This document shows positions 52,881 through 64,000 of a stretch of DNA of 64,000 bases, piece by piece. The translations under genes were made by a program, and so were the position numbers. Under the pieces are notes generated by a model. It was given only the letters and a program-made list of their open reading frames with translations. It did not search any database and was not told the origin of the DNA. Source of the DNA: Plasmodium brasilianum (Eukaryota; Apicomplexa; Aconoidasida; Haemosporida; Plasmodiidae). Every line of letters begins with the position of its first letter. The first letter of the stretch is position 1. The stretch spans positions 1,843,501-1,907,500 of the forward strand of contig NC_090123.1 in NCBI RefSeq assembly GCF_023973825.1, given 5' to 3'.

Positions 52881-55800
52881 AATGCATCATAGAAAACATC
52901 CCTCTTTAAGTATTATTTTACAAGAGTTTAAATCTAAAATTTCATAATTTATATACACAAATAACAAGGATATATCTGTAATTTCATAGATTTAATAGGT
53001 ATATCTGTGGGTGACCGGTTTTTTCTATCCACAAGAGTACTAATGTATACTTTTAATTTTTTGTTAATTTGATTGTTACAGTGTTTTTCACACTTTATTT
53101 TTATATATTTTTTAAGTATAACATAAAAGTGAAATTCATATATATATATTTTTGTATATAATAAGAATTTTTTGAAAAATATATATATATATATTGAAAT
53201 AAATATATAAAAGAACAATTTATATAATTTTATTGATATATGAGAGAATTTATATTTGTAGCTGTAAAAAATAGTCTTGCTAATATATTGTCTTTCTTAT
53301 TAGTAAATTACTATTATCCGACTCAATTAAAAAAATGTATAATTTGTTTATTTTAACTAAATATATACGATTCCTGTTTTTCACGTGAAGAAAAGTAGTG
53401 AATGAATGTAAATGTATTGTTACATGTATATATATATATATATAAAACTATTGAATTACAAGCTCAATCTATCTTATTATTATACATTTTATTTTTTTAC
53501 TTAAAAAATTAATTTATTTTAATATTTAAAAATAAGTATATAAAAAAAGAAAATTAATGATACTTAACTAGATAATATAAATAATTTCAAAGAATATATA
53601 TGCCAATTAATTTTTATTTATTTTGCTTCGTTGTCTTATTATTATCATAAAATAATTTGTTTATTTTATAATAAAAATTTTAATGCAAGGCACAAAAAGG
53701 TAAAAAATATACATGATATTTTAAATAGTAGAAGACGAACGATCCACAACTGTTTTGTTTATTTTAATAAAATAATTCCGATAAATTTTGTTGTTAAATT
53801 ATAAATATTATTATATATAGGAATAATTATACATTAGAGGTTATGGATAATACTAGGTTCCATTATACAGTTTACCTTAGTATATTACATTTGTTTTTTA
53901 TTTAATTGTTTTTGAAGGAGACCCATAACTAACATTTGGGTATAATGGATATAATTAATATTTAGTAAATAAATTCTTTATTTTATTTATCTTTGTTCCA
54001 CATATTACTCTGCATATATATTTAATTATACATTTTATGATAGGAGCTTTATTATTTTAACTTTCCTTCTTCGCCTTTAACTTTTTATTATTTAAATATA
54101 TGTAAACGAAAATAGCATATGAAGGCGTTAAATAAGTTTTGAATATAGTAGATTAATTAAAAAATATAAATCTCCATTATGTTCTAGAGTAAAAATAAAA
54201 ATTGCTTTACAAAAAAAAAAAAACATGGAGATAAATATTGAAATATCACTCATTTTTGTTATTAACTGAAGTGTAAAACTTTGAATTGATGTATTTTTTT
54301 AGATCTATTAGTAGTTAATTCATAAATGAAATTAAGTAATATATTTATAGTAAAGGTCATTGAAATATTGTTAATTAACGAAACAGTTGGGGAAAAAAGT
54401 ATTAAATGAAAATATATATAGTGTAATATCAACCACATGTAAGCGAAATGCTGATATAAATAAAGTCATATACCCCAATATTATATAACACTAATAGTTA
54501 GAAGAAAAACTTTCCAATATCAGGAAACTTATGTTTAAAAGAAAAGATAATTAAAAATTATTTTATATATACAAGAATTCACAAAATATTAGGGAGTTTT
54601 AATAAATATATGAATTCATAAATATATGTATATACAATAAATACATAGAAATATAAATATATACAATAATGCAAATAATATATGATATATAAATATATTG
54701 AAAACCAAATTATATATTTTACCAAAAAATGAAAAATATATATGGATGCTATTTCGATTTTACTTAATATACTTAATTATTTTAGATCACCATATATAGT
54801 TTTAATAAATGTATCATTAAAATATAATTAAGGGGAAAATAAATACTAATAAATATGACGAACAAAATTATTTACTTGAGAATATAGAAATATTAGTGAA
54901 ATAGAAAAATACATGTTTATATAATGAATATCATTGGAAATTCTTTTTAAGATATAATATTAATTATTAAGATTCACTGTTATATTGTCTATATAAATAA
55001 TAATTTGTAATATTTGGAAACGTAAGAAATATTCAAATAATAGATACATTAAGTGTTAATGAATCAACATCTTACCAAGTATATTTATAATTGTACATAT
55101 GATATATATATATAATGATGAAATAAAAAAATATTCTCACTTTTCTGAAAAGTCATAGAGTAATATATAATATATAGGACAATATATATAAATGTTTTTT
55201 TATTTACATTTAATTTATTATTTAATAGAAGAGTAATTGTTTAGAGAAATTAGTAACATATACTATTATATATACAATTAAAATAATATATTTCATTATA
55301 TATTTTTTTTATAATTAACTAGGTATTATTTTTTTAACAAAGAGTAAAGGACACAAATAATTTAATTTAATTATTTATTATTCTTCTAAGAGTATATTTC
55401 AAAAAAAAAAAAATTTCCCATTTATATTAGTTTCACGAAATTTATAGTTTAATTAATATTTCTGAATGGTATTTATTTATAAATTATTAAAAATTAAATA
55501 TTCTGTTCTATCATATATAAAATATTCATGAGAAAAAATTACTTCTTCAAATATGTTCCTAAATATTGTTATACATTATTATATATATAATATTTTCACA
55601 TTTAGGAACTATAGTTTTTTATCTTTTAAGCTACTTTATTTAAAAATATTTTTTAAATTATCATAATTACTTAAGGTATTTTTTAATTAAATTTGCTTTT
55701 ACATTTATATTTATATTTAATTATTAATATACTTATTCGAATTAAATATTTTCATTATTTACAAAAGGACAAAAAGATAAGGAAAAATAGATTAATTCTT

Positions 55801-56676
55801 AGTATAAATAATTGTCATGCATTAATAATACATAAAATATATTTATTTAAGTTTTATAATAACAATAAGGTTATATTTATAATATTTCGATAAAAAAATA
55901 TAAAACAGATATTTTAAATTTTCCTTTTTAAAATACATAAATTTTGTACATAAATCAATTATAGAATATAACTTTAAAAGATAATGTATATATGATCCAC
56001 ATATTCTAGGTGTATTTCACATGTTTATTTATAATATGTGCTAAAAAAAAAATTTGTCATTTTTTTATTTTTTTATTAATTTTATAATTTCTGCTATATA
56101 TCATACAATAATTTAAATTTTTTAATTATAAAATAATATTTAAATAAATAGTAAGTACAAAAATCTGCGTTTATTGGTCGGAAATACAGAAACAAAATTT
56201 AATAGATATATTTATAATATATATTTTAATGTTCTTAATGTGTTTAACGAGCATATATTTATTTTTTTTATGTTAAATATTAAATGAAATCATTAAACAA
56301 AAATGAAATGTAATTTTATTTTGTTTTATTTATAAAAGGTATAAATAAAATGAATATATAATTGTTCTATCAGGGAATCAATATATATATTATTTATTTA
56401 TTAATAAAAGTATCTATACGAAAACTTCTCTTAATTAATGTTATATATTTTTATAAATAACGTTGCTGAATTTATTAATTAAAATATTTTAAAAATTATC
56501 TTTTCTTTTTTGCTATCAATATTTGTATTTTAATAATGAAATTTAATACTTTTTTAAGAAGAATAAAAAAAAATTTATAATCAACTTGAGAATGTCCTTT
56601 CATTAGTGACTTGAGTGAATACAGTTAATTTGTACCAATATAAATATATTATAAAATAAAATAAAATAATTTCAAC
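52881..56676. other. Intergenic DNA, nothing recognised
   Basis: Open frames near 52949 (minus) and 55693 (plus) are AT-rich chance frames without exon structure. The final 100 bases before 56677 resemble those before 7413 and probably hold the promoter of the copied gene. Confidence 0.45.
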
Positions 56677-57533
56677 ATGAACGGAAGTGTGAAATTTTTT
56701 ATTTTAGTTAAAAAGCCAAAGTTTAAACTTTATATATGGGCGTGTTATATTTCTATAGCGTGGTATAAAAATAACGCATCAGAAAATTTGTTTTATATCA
56801 TGTGATGATTCGTGTTATTTATACATACAATAACGATATGTAAGTAATTAAAAAAATATATCACATTGCAAATAATTAAAATATTTTATTTGTGGTATGT
56901 TTTTGATAGGTATTTAGATAATATGAACGATGCGCTTAGAACTTTAGATTCAGGAACTAATATTTTACTATCATATCTTGAGAATGAAACAAAAAATATA
57001 CATTTTCAAAAATTTTTCCTAAAAATAAAGATGATTATCCAAAAAATGAAGGAGATATTTATGACTAAGAATATGTTAGTAAATGTAAATTTGATGACAA
57101 AAATAATTCAAGAGATGCAGGTAAAGGACTATTTAAAAAAGGAACATCTCTTATATGTAAACCTTTTACAACAGTATATAATTTGTTTGAAAAACTCATA
57201 TATATGAGATTTGGTCATGTATATAAATATTGGAAATGTACAGATCCTAATCAGAGAAAAAGTTCAGGACGTTCAGCTTATATTAGCGTAGCTTTGTTAT
57301 TTTCTCTACCAGTAATACTTTTTTTAATATTATTTCCATTACTTATTTTATCTGTTTATTATCAGCATATTAGCCATATTGATGATTTTTTAGAAGAGGC
57401 ATTAAAAGTTTGGGTATCCTTGGGAGGATTGGGGATTGCATAATGGTTAGTTATTTTAAGTATTTCAGTGTATATTTATGTACTGGTAACAATTTTGAAA
57501 TATTCAATTGATGTAGGGGGAAATATGTTTTAA
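56677..57533 (+). pseudogene. Decayed paralogue of the 7.4 kb exported-protein-type gene
   Basis: Exon 1 (56677-56762) starts MNGSVKFFIL, matching MNGKIMYFIL at 7413, but has 86 bases instead of 87, so one base is missing before the donor GTATAA. At the expected acceptor TTTGTAG the sequence reads TTTGTGG, so the AG is lost. Exon 2 aligns as WYVFDRYLDNMNDAL with CIFDEYLDNKFR. The export-motif position reads GTNILLSYLE, sharing the isoleucine seen at 7.4 kb. A frameshift lies near 57008-57018 (A5T5), a TAA follows about 50 bases on, and TAA at 57441 cuts the second membrane segment, after which the frame reads WLVILSISVYIYVLV to a stop at 57533. The first membrane segment (ISVALLFSLPVILFLILF) is well preserved. 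Confidence 0.75.
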
Positions 57534-60500
57534 GTATATTTATAAAGTATAAATTTCCTTCAGATAAAATGTTTTCTTGTAACCAATAAATATCTATCTT
57601 ATGATTAATGGTATTCCTTTTTCAAAATTATTCTCTATTGTATGAGTATACATTTTATTATATTTCATAGATAATATAGTTATATGTGGTAATGGTCAAA
57701 AGTAAATAAGATATATACTAAATAATATAACAGATCACATATTTCTACATTTATTTATTATTATATTATATTTTTATGAGGTAATATATTATTCTCACTT
57801 GTTATACTTATATATATATATATATTATTTGTTTCATAGTAATGTTTAATGTATAATGATCAACGTTCTTAAGGAAATATGAACTACATTCGAAAAAATT
57901 GTTTGCACATATGTTTTTTTGAAATTTTTTCTTATAAAACGTATGTGTACATTTAATTTGATGTGTTAAATTTCACTTAGTGCAACGTCAATAATATAAT
58001 GAGGCATTTATATTTTTAACAATTAAAAAAATTTTTAGTTTATTTATGGTTGCAAATGATTAATTGAAGAATTTTTGAAAGAAATTTATTATATATAAAT
58101 TTAAATTTAAACATATATTATTCTTCTTTATTTTGCAAAACTAAATTGACATTTTTATTTTTGGTTAATATGTACGTTTTATGAAAATGTAAACTTAACA
58201 AATATTCATTAAGACAAATTATTATGATATATTTATATTTCAAAATGTATGATATATAAAATTATTTTTAATAGATTTTTATATAATTTTTATTGTTAAA
58301 TATGAAATTATCAATACATACTAATATTATTTTGTTTTTATGTATGAATTATTAATAGGATATCAATTTATAATTACATGGAGCTTTATAATTAAATGAA
58401 AGACTTACAGTACATGTATCATTTTATTTGTAGCTTATGTAATTTTTAGATAAAAATTTGTTTTTTAGGTATTACTTAGATATTTATAATAAATGAAAAT
58501 TCTTAATAGTAGTTATACTCTTTTATTTTTGACTATATTATGCGAAAACTTATATGAACGAATATTAATGTGACATTTGAGCGTATCATAGAATGTTCAC
58601 TCATTTTATTCTTTCTTAAATAACAAGTAATATATAAAATTTATTAATATATTTATAATGAAATTTAATTAAACATTATACAATATGTAAACAAATTTTT
58701 ATGTAATTATACTTTTTCAATAACATGAATATATATATAGATAATCGTTTATGTTTTTGTGGTACTTGGCATTTTTGCTAGATATATTTGTTCAAAGCAC
58801 CATATTAGAATATTAAATATATAGAAAAATATAAGATGTTTAGATTAATGCTTAAGAATTTTATTGAATACTAGTAACAATCTTTTTTAATAGTATAATG
58901 TTATGTAAACAAATATAAGTTATATATGCATGTTAACACAAATTTAATTATACAATAACTAATGCTATATACCTCAATATATTTTAATTAAAGTATTAAG
59001 CAGTATTTTGAGGAAGGGAATTAATTATGTATGAATAATGTATGTGCTTTTTAATTAAATTTATATACGAGTTTTGCATATGATTTTAATTTTCTTAAAA
59101 ATGCTATACTGTAAATTAAAATTGAGCTAAAAAATTAAGATTAAGTTTTTTTTTATTATTATAAAATTCGAATATTTTAAAATGTGTTACTTATCACATG
59201 AAACACCATACGCGTTTCCAATTTTTTGGAAAAACATAGTACGAAATAGAAAAACTAAGGTAAATATATGGATAAAGTTAATTAAAAAAGTTCATTACCT
59301 TGTTAAAAAAAATTTTAATATATTAATACCTTTTTTTTTTTTTTCATAAAGTTAAAATTTATAATATTTTGCGTAATTATATTCATTTCCGTAAAAAGTA
59401 AATGTATGAGTATATATGAATTTTAGTTTATGTTTCCTAATACTCATAAGAATTTTCAGATAAACTAGTATAATCTAAATTTTTATTAATAAAATATGTA
59501 ATAGATTATTAATTTTGAGTAATAAAATATATGGAGTATAAATTATGTGGTACCTGCATTAATTATAATATTAATGTAATAACTTAATTGTTGGCTTAAT
59601 ATTGTCCTATAAGAATTATTTGAATATCTATGGAAAAATAAAATGGGAACAAAAATTATATTTATTTTTTTTCTTGAGAGAGATAAAAAAAAAGCATTAC
59701 TGAACCAGGATTATTATAACTTTACGCATTTTATACATGATTTAATCTCCTTTTTAAATACATTTTTTCTAAATATATATGTACAATTAAAAAGAATAAT
59801 AATTTTAGAATTTTAAAACATGTCATTTACGAATAACAATATAAATTAATCTTAGTTAAAAATAATATTCAAAATATTATTGTACAACCATAAAAAAAAA
59901 GTCATTTTTCTTTGAAAAAAATATATTTTTATAAATTTGATAATATATAATATATTTGAATTTTTAAATATATTTTAGACCATAATAAAAAGCATGTGTT
60001 ATAATTAGTAAAATATGAAAAATTTCACGAAATATATATATTTTTAATTTATTAATAATTTTGTTTCATTGTTGTAATAACTAATATTTGTCATCAATAA
60101 TAGCTATATTTTCTTAAATATAATATTTATAAAATTGATATAATTAGTAGGATAACTTAAATGTAGCAATTATTCTAGAAATACCTAGAATAATAGCATA
60201 TATCTATATTTTATATGTTATATATTGTAAATTTATTCAAATTTTCCAAATAAAAAATTTGTTTAATTATTCTAATATATAATTTAATTATATCTTGTTA
60301 ATATGTATGAATGAATTTAAATTGTGTCATTTTACGTAAAGTTAATTTTTTATAAATAATACTAATTAAAAAATTTCTGTAGCATCCTTTTTCAAATATT
60401 TTTTTTTTGGACTATGAAGTAAAATATGATATTTATCTTATTTTTTTTAGGAAAAAATATTAATAAAAATAAAAAAGGTATTTTTTTTATTGCTGGATGT

Positions 60501-60560
60501 GTATAACTGGATGTTAATTTTTTCTTTATTGTATATATTACAATATAGGATATCTATAAA
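57534..60560. other. Intergenic DNA; copy of the region behind the 7.4 kb gene
   Basis: No gene is present. The region contains elements in the same order as 8.7-10.2 kb: TATGGTTG with ATTAATTGAA near 58050, CTTATCACATGAAACA near 59190, ACCTTGTTAA near 59299. The sequence just before 60561 should hold the promoter of the next gene; no element could be defined. Confidence 0.5.
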
Positions 60561-61539
60561 ATGGAACAAAATAACAAGTTTATATTTTTTATCAAAATTT
60601 ATATGTTTATGTTTTTATATTGTATATGTCATTTTTACTATGACAAGGTATGATAATATACTTTGAAGGCATTTGTATTAGCCATATTTTTATTGTTTAT
60701 ATTTATCAATTATTTTTTTTTAGAATGAGAATATTTAACTATTTATATAAGAAAAATTTATATTTTTTTTTTTTTAGGGTAGGTTTATCAAATTTTTGAG
60801 AACAAAGTATGGTTTTGATGGAAAATTAGATACACGAGTTTATCGATTATTAGGAATTTATATAGAAGATATTTATCCATATGTTGGAGATTTAGAATTA
60901 AATATACCATATATTACAAAAAGAAAGAGCGAAAAATTACTTACCACTGATAATGAAAAATGGGAAAAAGAAAAAAAAGAAAAATTATATAAAAGCTTAT
61001 TATATAAAGAAAAATTGATAAAGAAACTTATGAAAAATAAATTTACCATGTTACATAAATCATATTCATATTACGAAAAAAAAGTACTGAATGGACTTAA
61101 TGATAAAGCCTTTTTTAAAAAAATGATGTTAATTAATGATAAGGATTACAAAAAATTAAAGCGTAAAAAGTACGCATTACGGCTTTTTTTCCTTTTATTT
61201 TTATTCTTGTTAGTATTAATGATACCTATATTAGATTTATCATTAAGTACTTCTAGCAATTCATTTTATTTATTGACGTTATTATGTAAGGTATTAGGCT
61301 ATAGCTCATCCTCTGGTTCGATTACTGCTTTAGATGGCACTGATGGCGCGACGTCCTCTTTATTGAGCTCTTTTTGTTCAAATAGTTCAACTATACCATT
61401 AAAAGTATCTAGTATTCTAATGTATTGTGTACCTATCTTAATAATGGGTATTATGCTTATACTAGGAATTTATTTTTATTATAAAAATGTTATAAAATAC
61501 AAAAAAATTAAGTCCTTGGAAGCGTTCAACGAATGGTAA
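60561..61539 (+). CDS. fam-l/fam-m exported two-pass membrane protein, intact
   Basis: I read join(60561..60647, 60778..61539), giving 282 residues. Exon 1 is 29 codons from ATGGAACAA (MEQNNKFIFF) with a signal-like hydrophobic core. The intron is 130 bp, GTATGATAATAT to a T-run and TTAG, phase 0. Exon 2 opens GRFIKFLRTKYGFDGKLD, then TRVYRLLGIY: a PEXEL-like RxL with isoleucine at position five, R at residue 52. A lysine-rich helical middle (KWEKEKKEKLYKSLL...) leads to the first membrane segment at about 163-185, a Ser/Gly/Thr-rich loop with two Cys, a second segment at about 242-264, and a basic tail KNVIKYKKIKSLEAF. Families of this form are known in the P. malariae clade, and structure predictions there liken them to RH5. 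It forms a same-strand pair with the gene at 63523. I cannot tell fam-l from fam-m with certainty; the C-terminal layout leans to fam-l. Confidence 0.82.
60648..60777 (+). other. Intron of the 60.6 kb fam gene, with an internal alternative AG
   Basis: The intron is 130 bp. A second T-run plus AG lies inside it at 60722-60723, 54 bases before the used acceptor. Splicing there would read AAT GAG AAT ATT TAA and stop at once, so it would be unproductive. The neighbouring gene's intron has the same arrangement. Confidence 0.65.
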
Positions 61540-63522
61540 AGAAAAAGTTTAATTCTGTAAAGTAAACTTTAATATTATGTACTACCTGTAATATCTTTAA
61601 TTACTTATTAAATATAAGAAATATTATTTAGATTGTATTTATGACCATATATATGAGTAGCCATATTTATAAGTAAATATTAAAAATACATGTTTTCATT
61701 TTTTTTGTGAATTGAATGTTTGAAATTGTTTTAATATGTATTTTAATATATTCCTTTATTTAGTTAAATATTATTGCTCAATATATATATTTTTGTATAT
61801 ATAAAAATTTCATTGAAAAATATATATTTGAAGGTTAATATTAATATTTAACAGCACAGTTAATGTTATATTAATGAATTCATTTGTGAATTTACATTTT
61901 AAATATAAATAATTGTGCTTTATATTTTTTTTAATTTTCTAATATATAGTTATTAATTTTTCAGGTTTTTAAGAAAACTACTTATTATTTTTAAATTATG
62001 AATTTACGTGCCATGTTTTTTACATAATGAAAGAAAATGATTATATTATTGTATTGATATATATTTTTTTTTTTTTTTTGAACTTTAAAATGGTATTTTA
62101 AGTTTCATTTTTTTTCTTTGTTCTTAATATTTTAATTCGATGAAACATTATTATTTCTTTAAAAGAAAAATAACGTAAAATTTTATTTAGGATTTTTACA
62201 GTAATATTTTTTGAATACAATAATTTTACTATTGTCATTATCTAATCTACATCGCTTATATAGCAGATATAATTGAATAGATAATTTTTGTTGTTATAAG
62301 TATTATTAAAACGAAGAATATTTATTTATTTGTACTTACTGTTTGATCTGCTTATGTAAAATTATTTTTTTAATCATATATGTTTGAAAGAGGTGAAGCA
62401 AAATCTACTACATTAACTCGAATTCTCAGGATAAAGGTTAATTATATATTTTGGTAAATCATGCGGTTACAGTTCCTTATTTATAATTTACATATGATAA
62501 ACTGCATATTAAGCTCATAATTAAATATATATTATTTGGAATATTTTTAAATTATGGTAATTATAAGAAGAATTCATCTATTAATTTTAATGTATTCTTT
62601 TTTTTATTTTTCTAATTTATTAAAATTGCTTCAGATATATACATGTAGATAAAGAATGAAAACACTGAAGTGGTTATCTTAAAAAATTTCCATTTAGAAA
62701 TAATGATATAAATTAAATTTATTAAGGAATTAAATATTACAAAGCATGATGTAAAAATAAAAAATAAGTATTTATTTACTTTTTAAATATATATATTTTT
62801 TCATTGAATTAATAGAACGTTATAAATTGAACTTTATAAATAAAATGTAAAAGATAACCTAATTAATGTACTTGTTCGTATGACAACTAAAAGGTGTGTT
62901 ATATATCATAAAAGGAAAAAAGTTGCACAAGTTATTGGCTATTTCATTAATTATTACAATTGCTGTATAGATATCATGATTAATATTTTATAAAATAGAT
63001 AAAATGTTTTTTCAAAGAGAAATAATTTAGAAATTAAAATTAATCATAGGAAAACATCGATAAAATTAGAAATTGTTATCATAATATATAAGACCTTGCA
63101 AAAGATCTATATTCTATACATTTTACGCCGTAAATTAAATAAGTTTTTCGAAGCATTATTATATCATATATGTTTTTTTTACGTTGAAAATTTTCTATAA
63201 AAGAAAATTGTAATTACTCGAGTATATTAAATAATTTATACGTTTTGAATAATTATATATGAATTAAAATTATAGTGATTTATTTAAAGTGATTTTTTTA
63301 TTCATAACGTAAATATTAAAAATTTATGATATATTTTTAAAGGAATTTTATTTTTGTGCTTATTGTGAAATGCATTGTAGGTATACATATATTATTATAT
63401 ATCTTTGAAGAATTAGAAAACAAAAATTTTAAAAATATATGCAGCACGATTTTTCATTGAACGTAAAATACATTATTATAAATATAATTATTTCTGTATA
63501 AATTACAACTTTAGAAGCTTAC
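61540..63522. other. Intergenic DNA between the paired fam genes
   Basis: The sequence is AT-rich with T-runs, including one near 62066-62080. No gene or RNA was recognised. It includes the 3' flank of the first gene and the promoter of the second. Confidence 0.45.
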
Positions 63523-64000
63523 ATGATGGAACAAAAAATTATGTTTTTATTTATTAAAATTTCAACTTTTATGCTTTTGCCTTGGATGTGTCACTTTTAC
63601 AATTACATGGTATGATAATATTATTTAAAGGTATTTGTATTATTTATATTTGAAATATTTATTTTTATTAGTATTTTTTTTAGGATGAGAATATTTTCCC
63701 ATTCGAATAAGAAATATTTACATTTTTCCTTTTTTTCAGAGCCATTTTAATAAAAATTCGAATAAAAAATACGATATTCATCGAAAATTAATTACAAGAA
63801 ATTATCGGTTATTAACAGAATATGATCAGGATAAGAATTCATGTGTTGCATATATAAAAGAAGAAATGCCAAACAATAAAATGAAAAAGAAAAAATATAT
63901 ATCTAATAATAATAAAGGAACAAATGGAAAACACAAACATTCATGTAGATGCTCGTTATATAATGAGGAATACGGTAAAAATGTTGAGAAAAATAATATT
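63523..64000 (+). CDS. fam-l/fam-m exported protein with canonical PEXEL, cut off by the window edge
   Basis: I read join(63523..63609, 63740..>64000), with 116 residues in the window. Two adjacent ATG codons (63523 and 63526) could start it; the first gives the family's usual 29-codon exon 1, the second gives MEQKIMFLFIKISTF at the very start. The intron is 130 bp, GTATGATAATATT to TTTTTTCAG, phase 0. Exon 2 opens SHFNKNSNKKYDIHRKL, then TRNYRLLTEYDQDK. RLLTE is a full RxLxE PEXEL, with R at residue 52 from the first ATG, so plasmepsin V cleavage and export to the red cell are expected. The remaining sequence is Lys/Asn-rich and open to the edge. The membrane segments would lie beyond it. 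Pairing with the gene at 60561 fits the doublets described for fam-l and fam-m. Confidence 0.78.
63610..63739 (+). other. Intron of the 63.5 kb fam gene, with an internal alternative AG
   Basis: The intron is 130 bp, the same length as that of the gene at 60561. An inner T-run plus AG at 63682-63683 is followed by GATGAGAATATTTTCCC and an in-frame TAA, so use of it would truncate the protein. The true acceptor TTTTTTCAG lies 56 bases on. Confidence 0.65.

Noticed and set aside
1..64000. tRNA, rRNA, telomere repeat arrays and transposable elements
   Set aside because: I looked for cloverleaf-like GC-rich islands, GGGTT(T/C)A-type repeats and terminal repeats and saw none.

Overview
The window is very AT-rich (I estimate about four fifths A+T by eye), with homopolymer and (TA)n tracts throughout and short two-exon genes whose introns follow GT...AG. 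It looks like a Plasmodium subtelomere. The repeated gene type has a 29-codon hydrophobic first exon often opening MEQ, an intron of about 115-150 bp, and a second exon with a PEXEL or PEXEL-like site (RLLTE, RLLGI, RLLAK), a lysine/asparagine-rich middle and two C-terminal membrane segments. These are the fam-l/fam-m families known from the Plasmodium malariae clade (P. malariae, P. brasilianum and relatives). Relics of pir and STP1-like genes fit the same setting. Species assignment is from memory of the families, not from a search.

Layout. Plus strand: fam-like pseudogene (2693-3561); weak possible pir relic (4869-5200); apparently intact exported-protein-type gene (7413-8209); fam-like pseudogene (12189-13022); long decayed pir-type gene (31590-33590); unidentified coding-like fragments (34430-36090); fam-like gene with one nonsense codon (37991-38879); weak fam-like remnant (40092-40675); apparently intact fam-like gene (52053-52880); decayed paralogue of the 7.4 kb gene (56677-57533); intact fam-l/m gene (60561-61539); and a fam-l/m gene running off the right edge (63523 onward). 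Minus strand: decayed exported-protein gene (17491-18618), complete but heavily decayed STP1-like gene (20997-24190), decayed pir (41536-42507), and two weak unidentified fragments near 27.4 and 43.8 kb. No tRNA, rRNA, CRISPR, telomere repeat or transposon was recognised.

Biology. The intact products would be secreted through the ER and, where the PEXEL is usable, exported into the host red cell as two-pass membrane proteins. pir and STP1/SURFIN-like products are surface or exported antigens. Most loci here are broken, so the window is largely a gene graveyard. Similarity between blocks extends into non-coding flanks (7.3-10.2 kb with 56.6-59.4 kb; 0.06-0.42 kb with 50.0-50.4 kb), which points to expansion by segmental duplication followed by decay. 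Aligning the copies shows a fixed exon 1 length, an extended conserved 5' splice site, and repeated loss of the PEXEL arginine at the same position.
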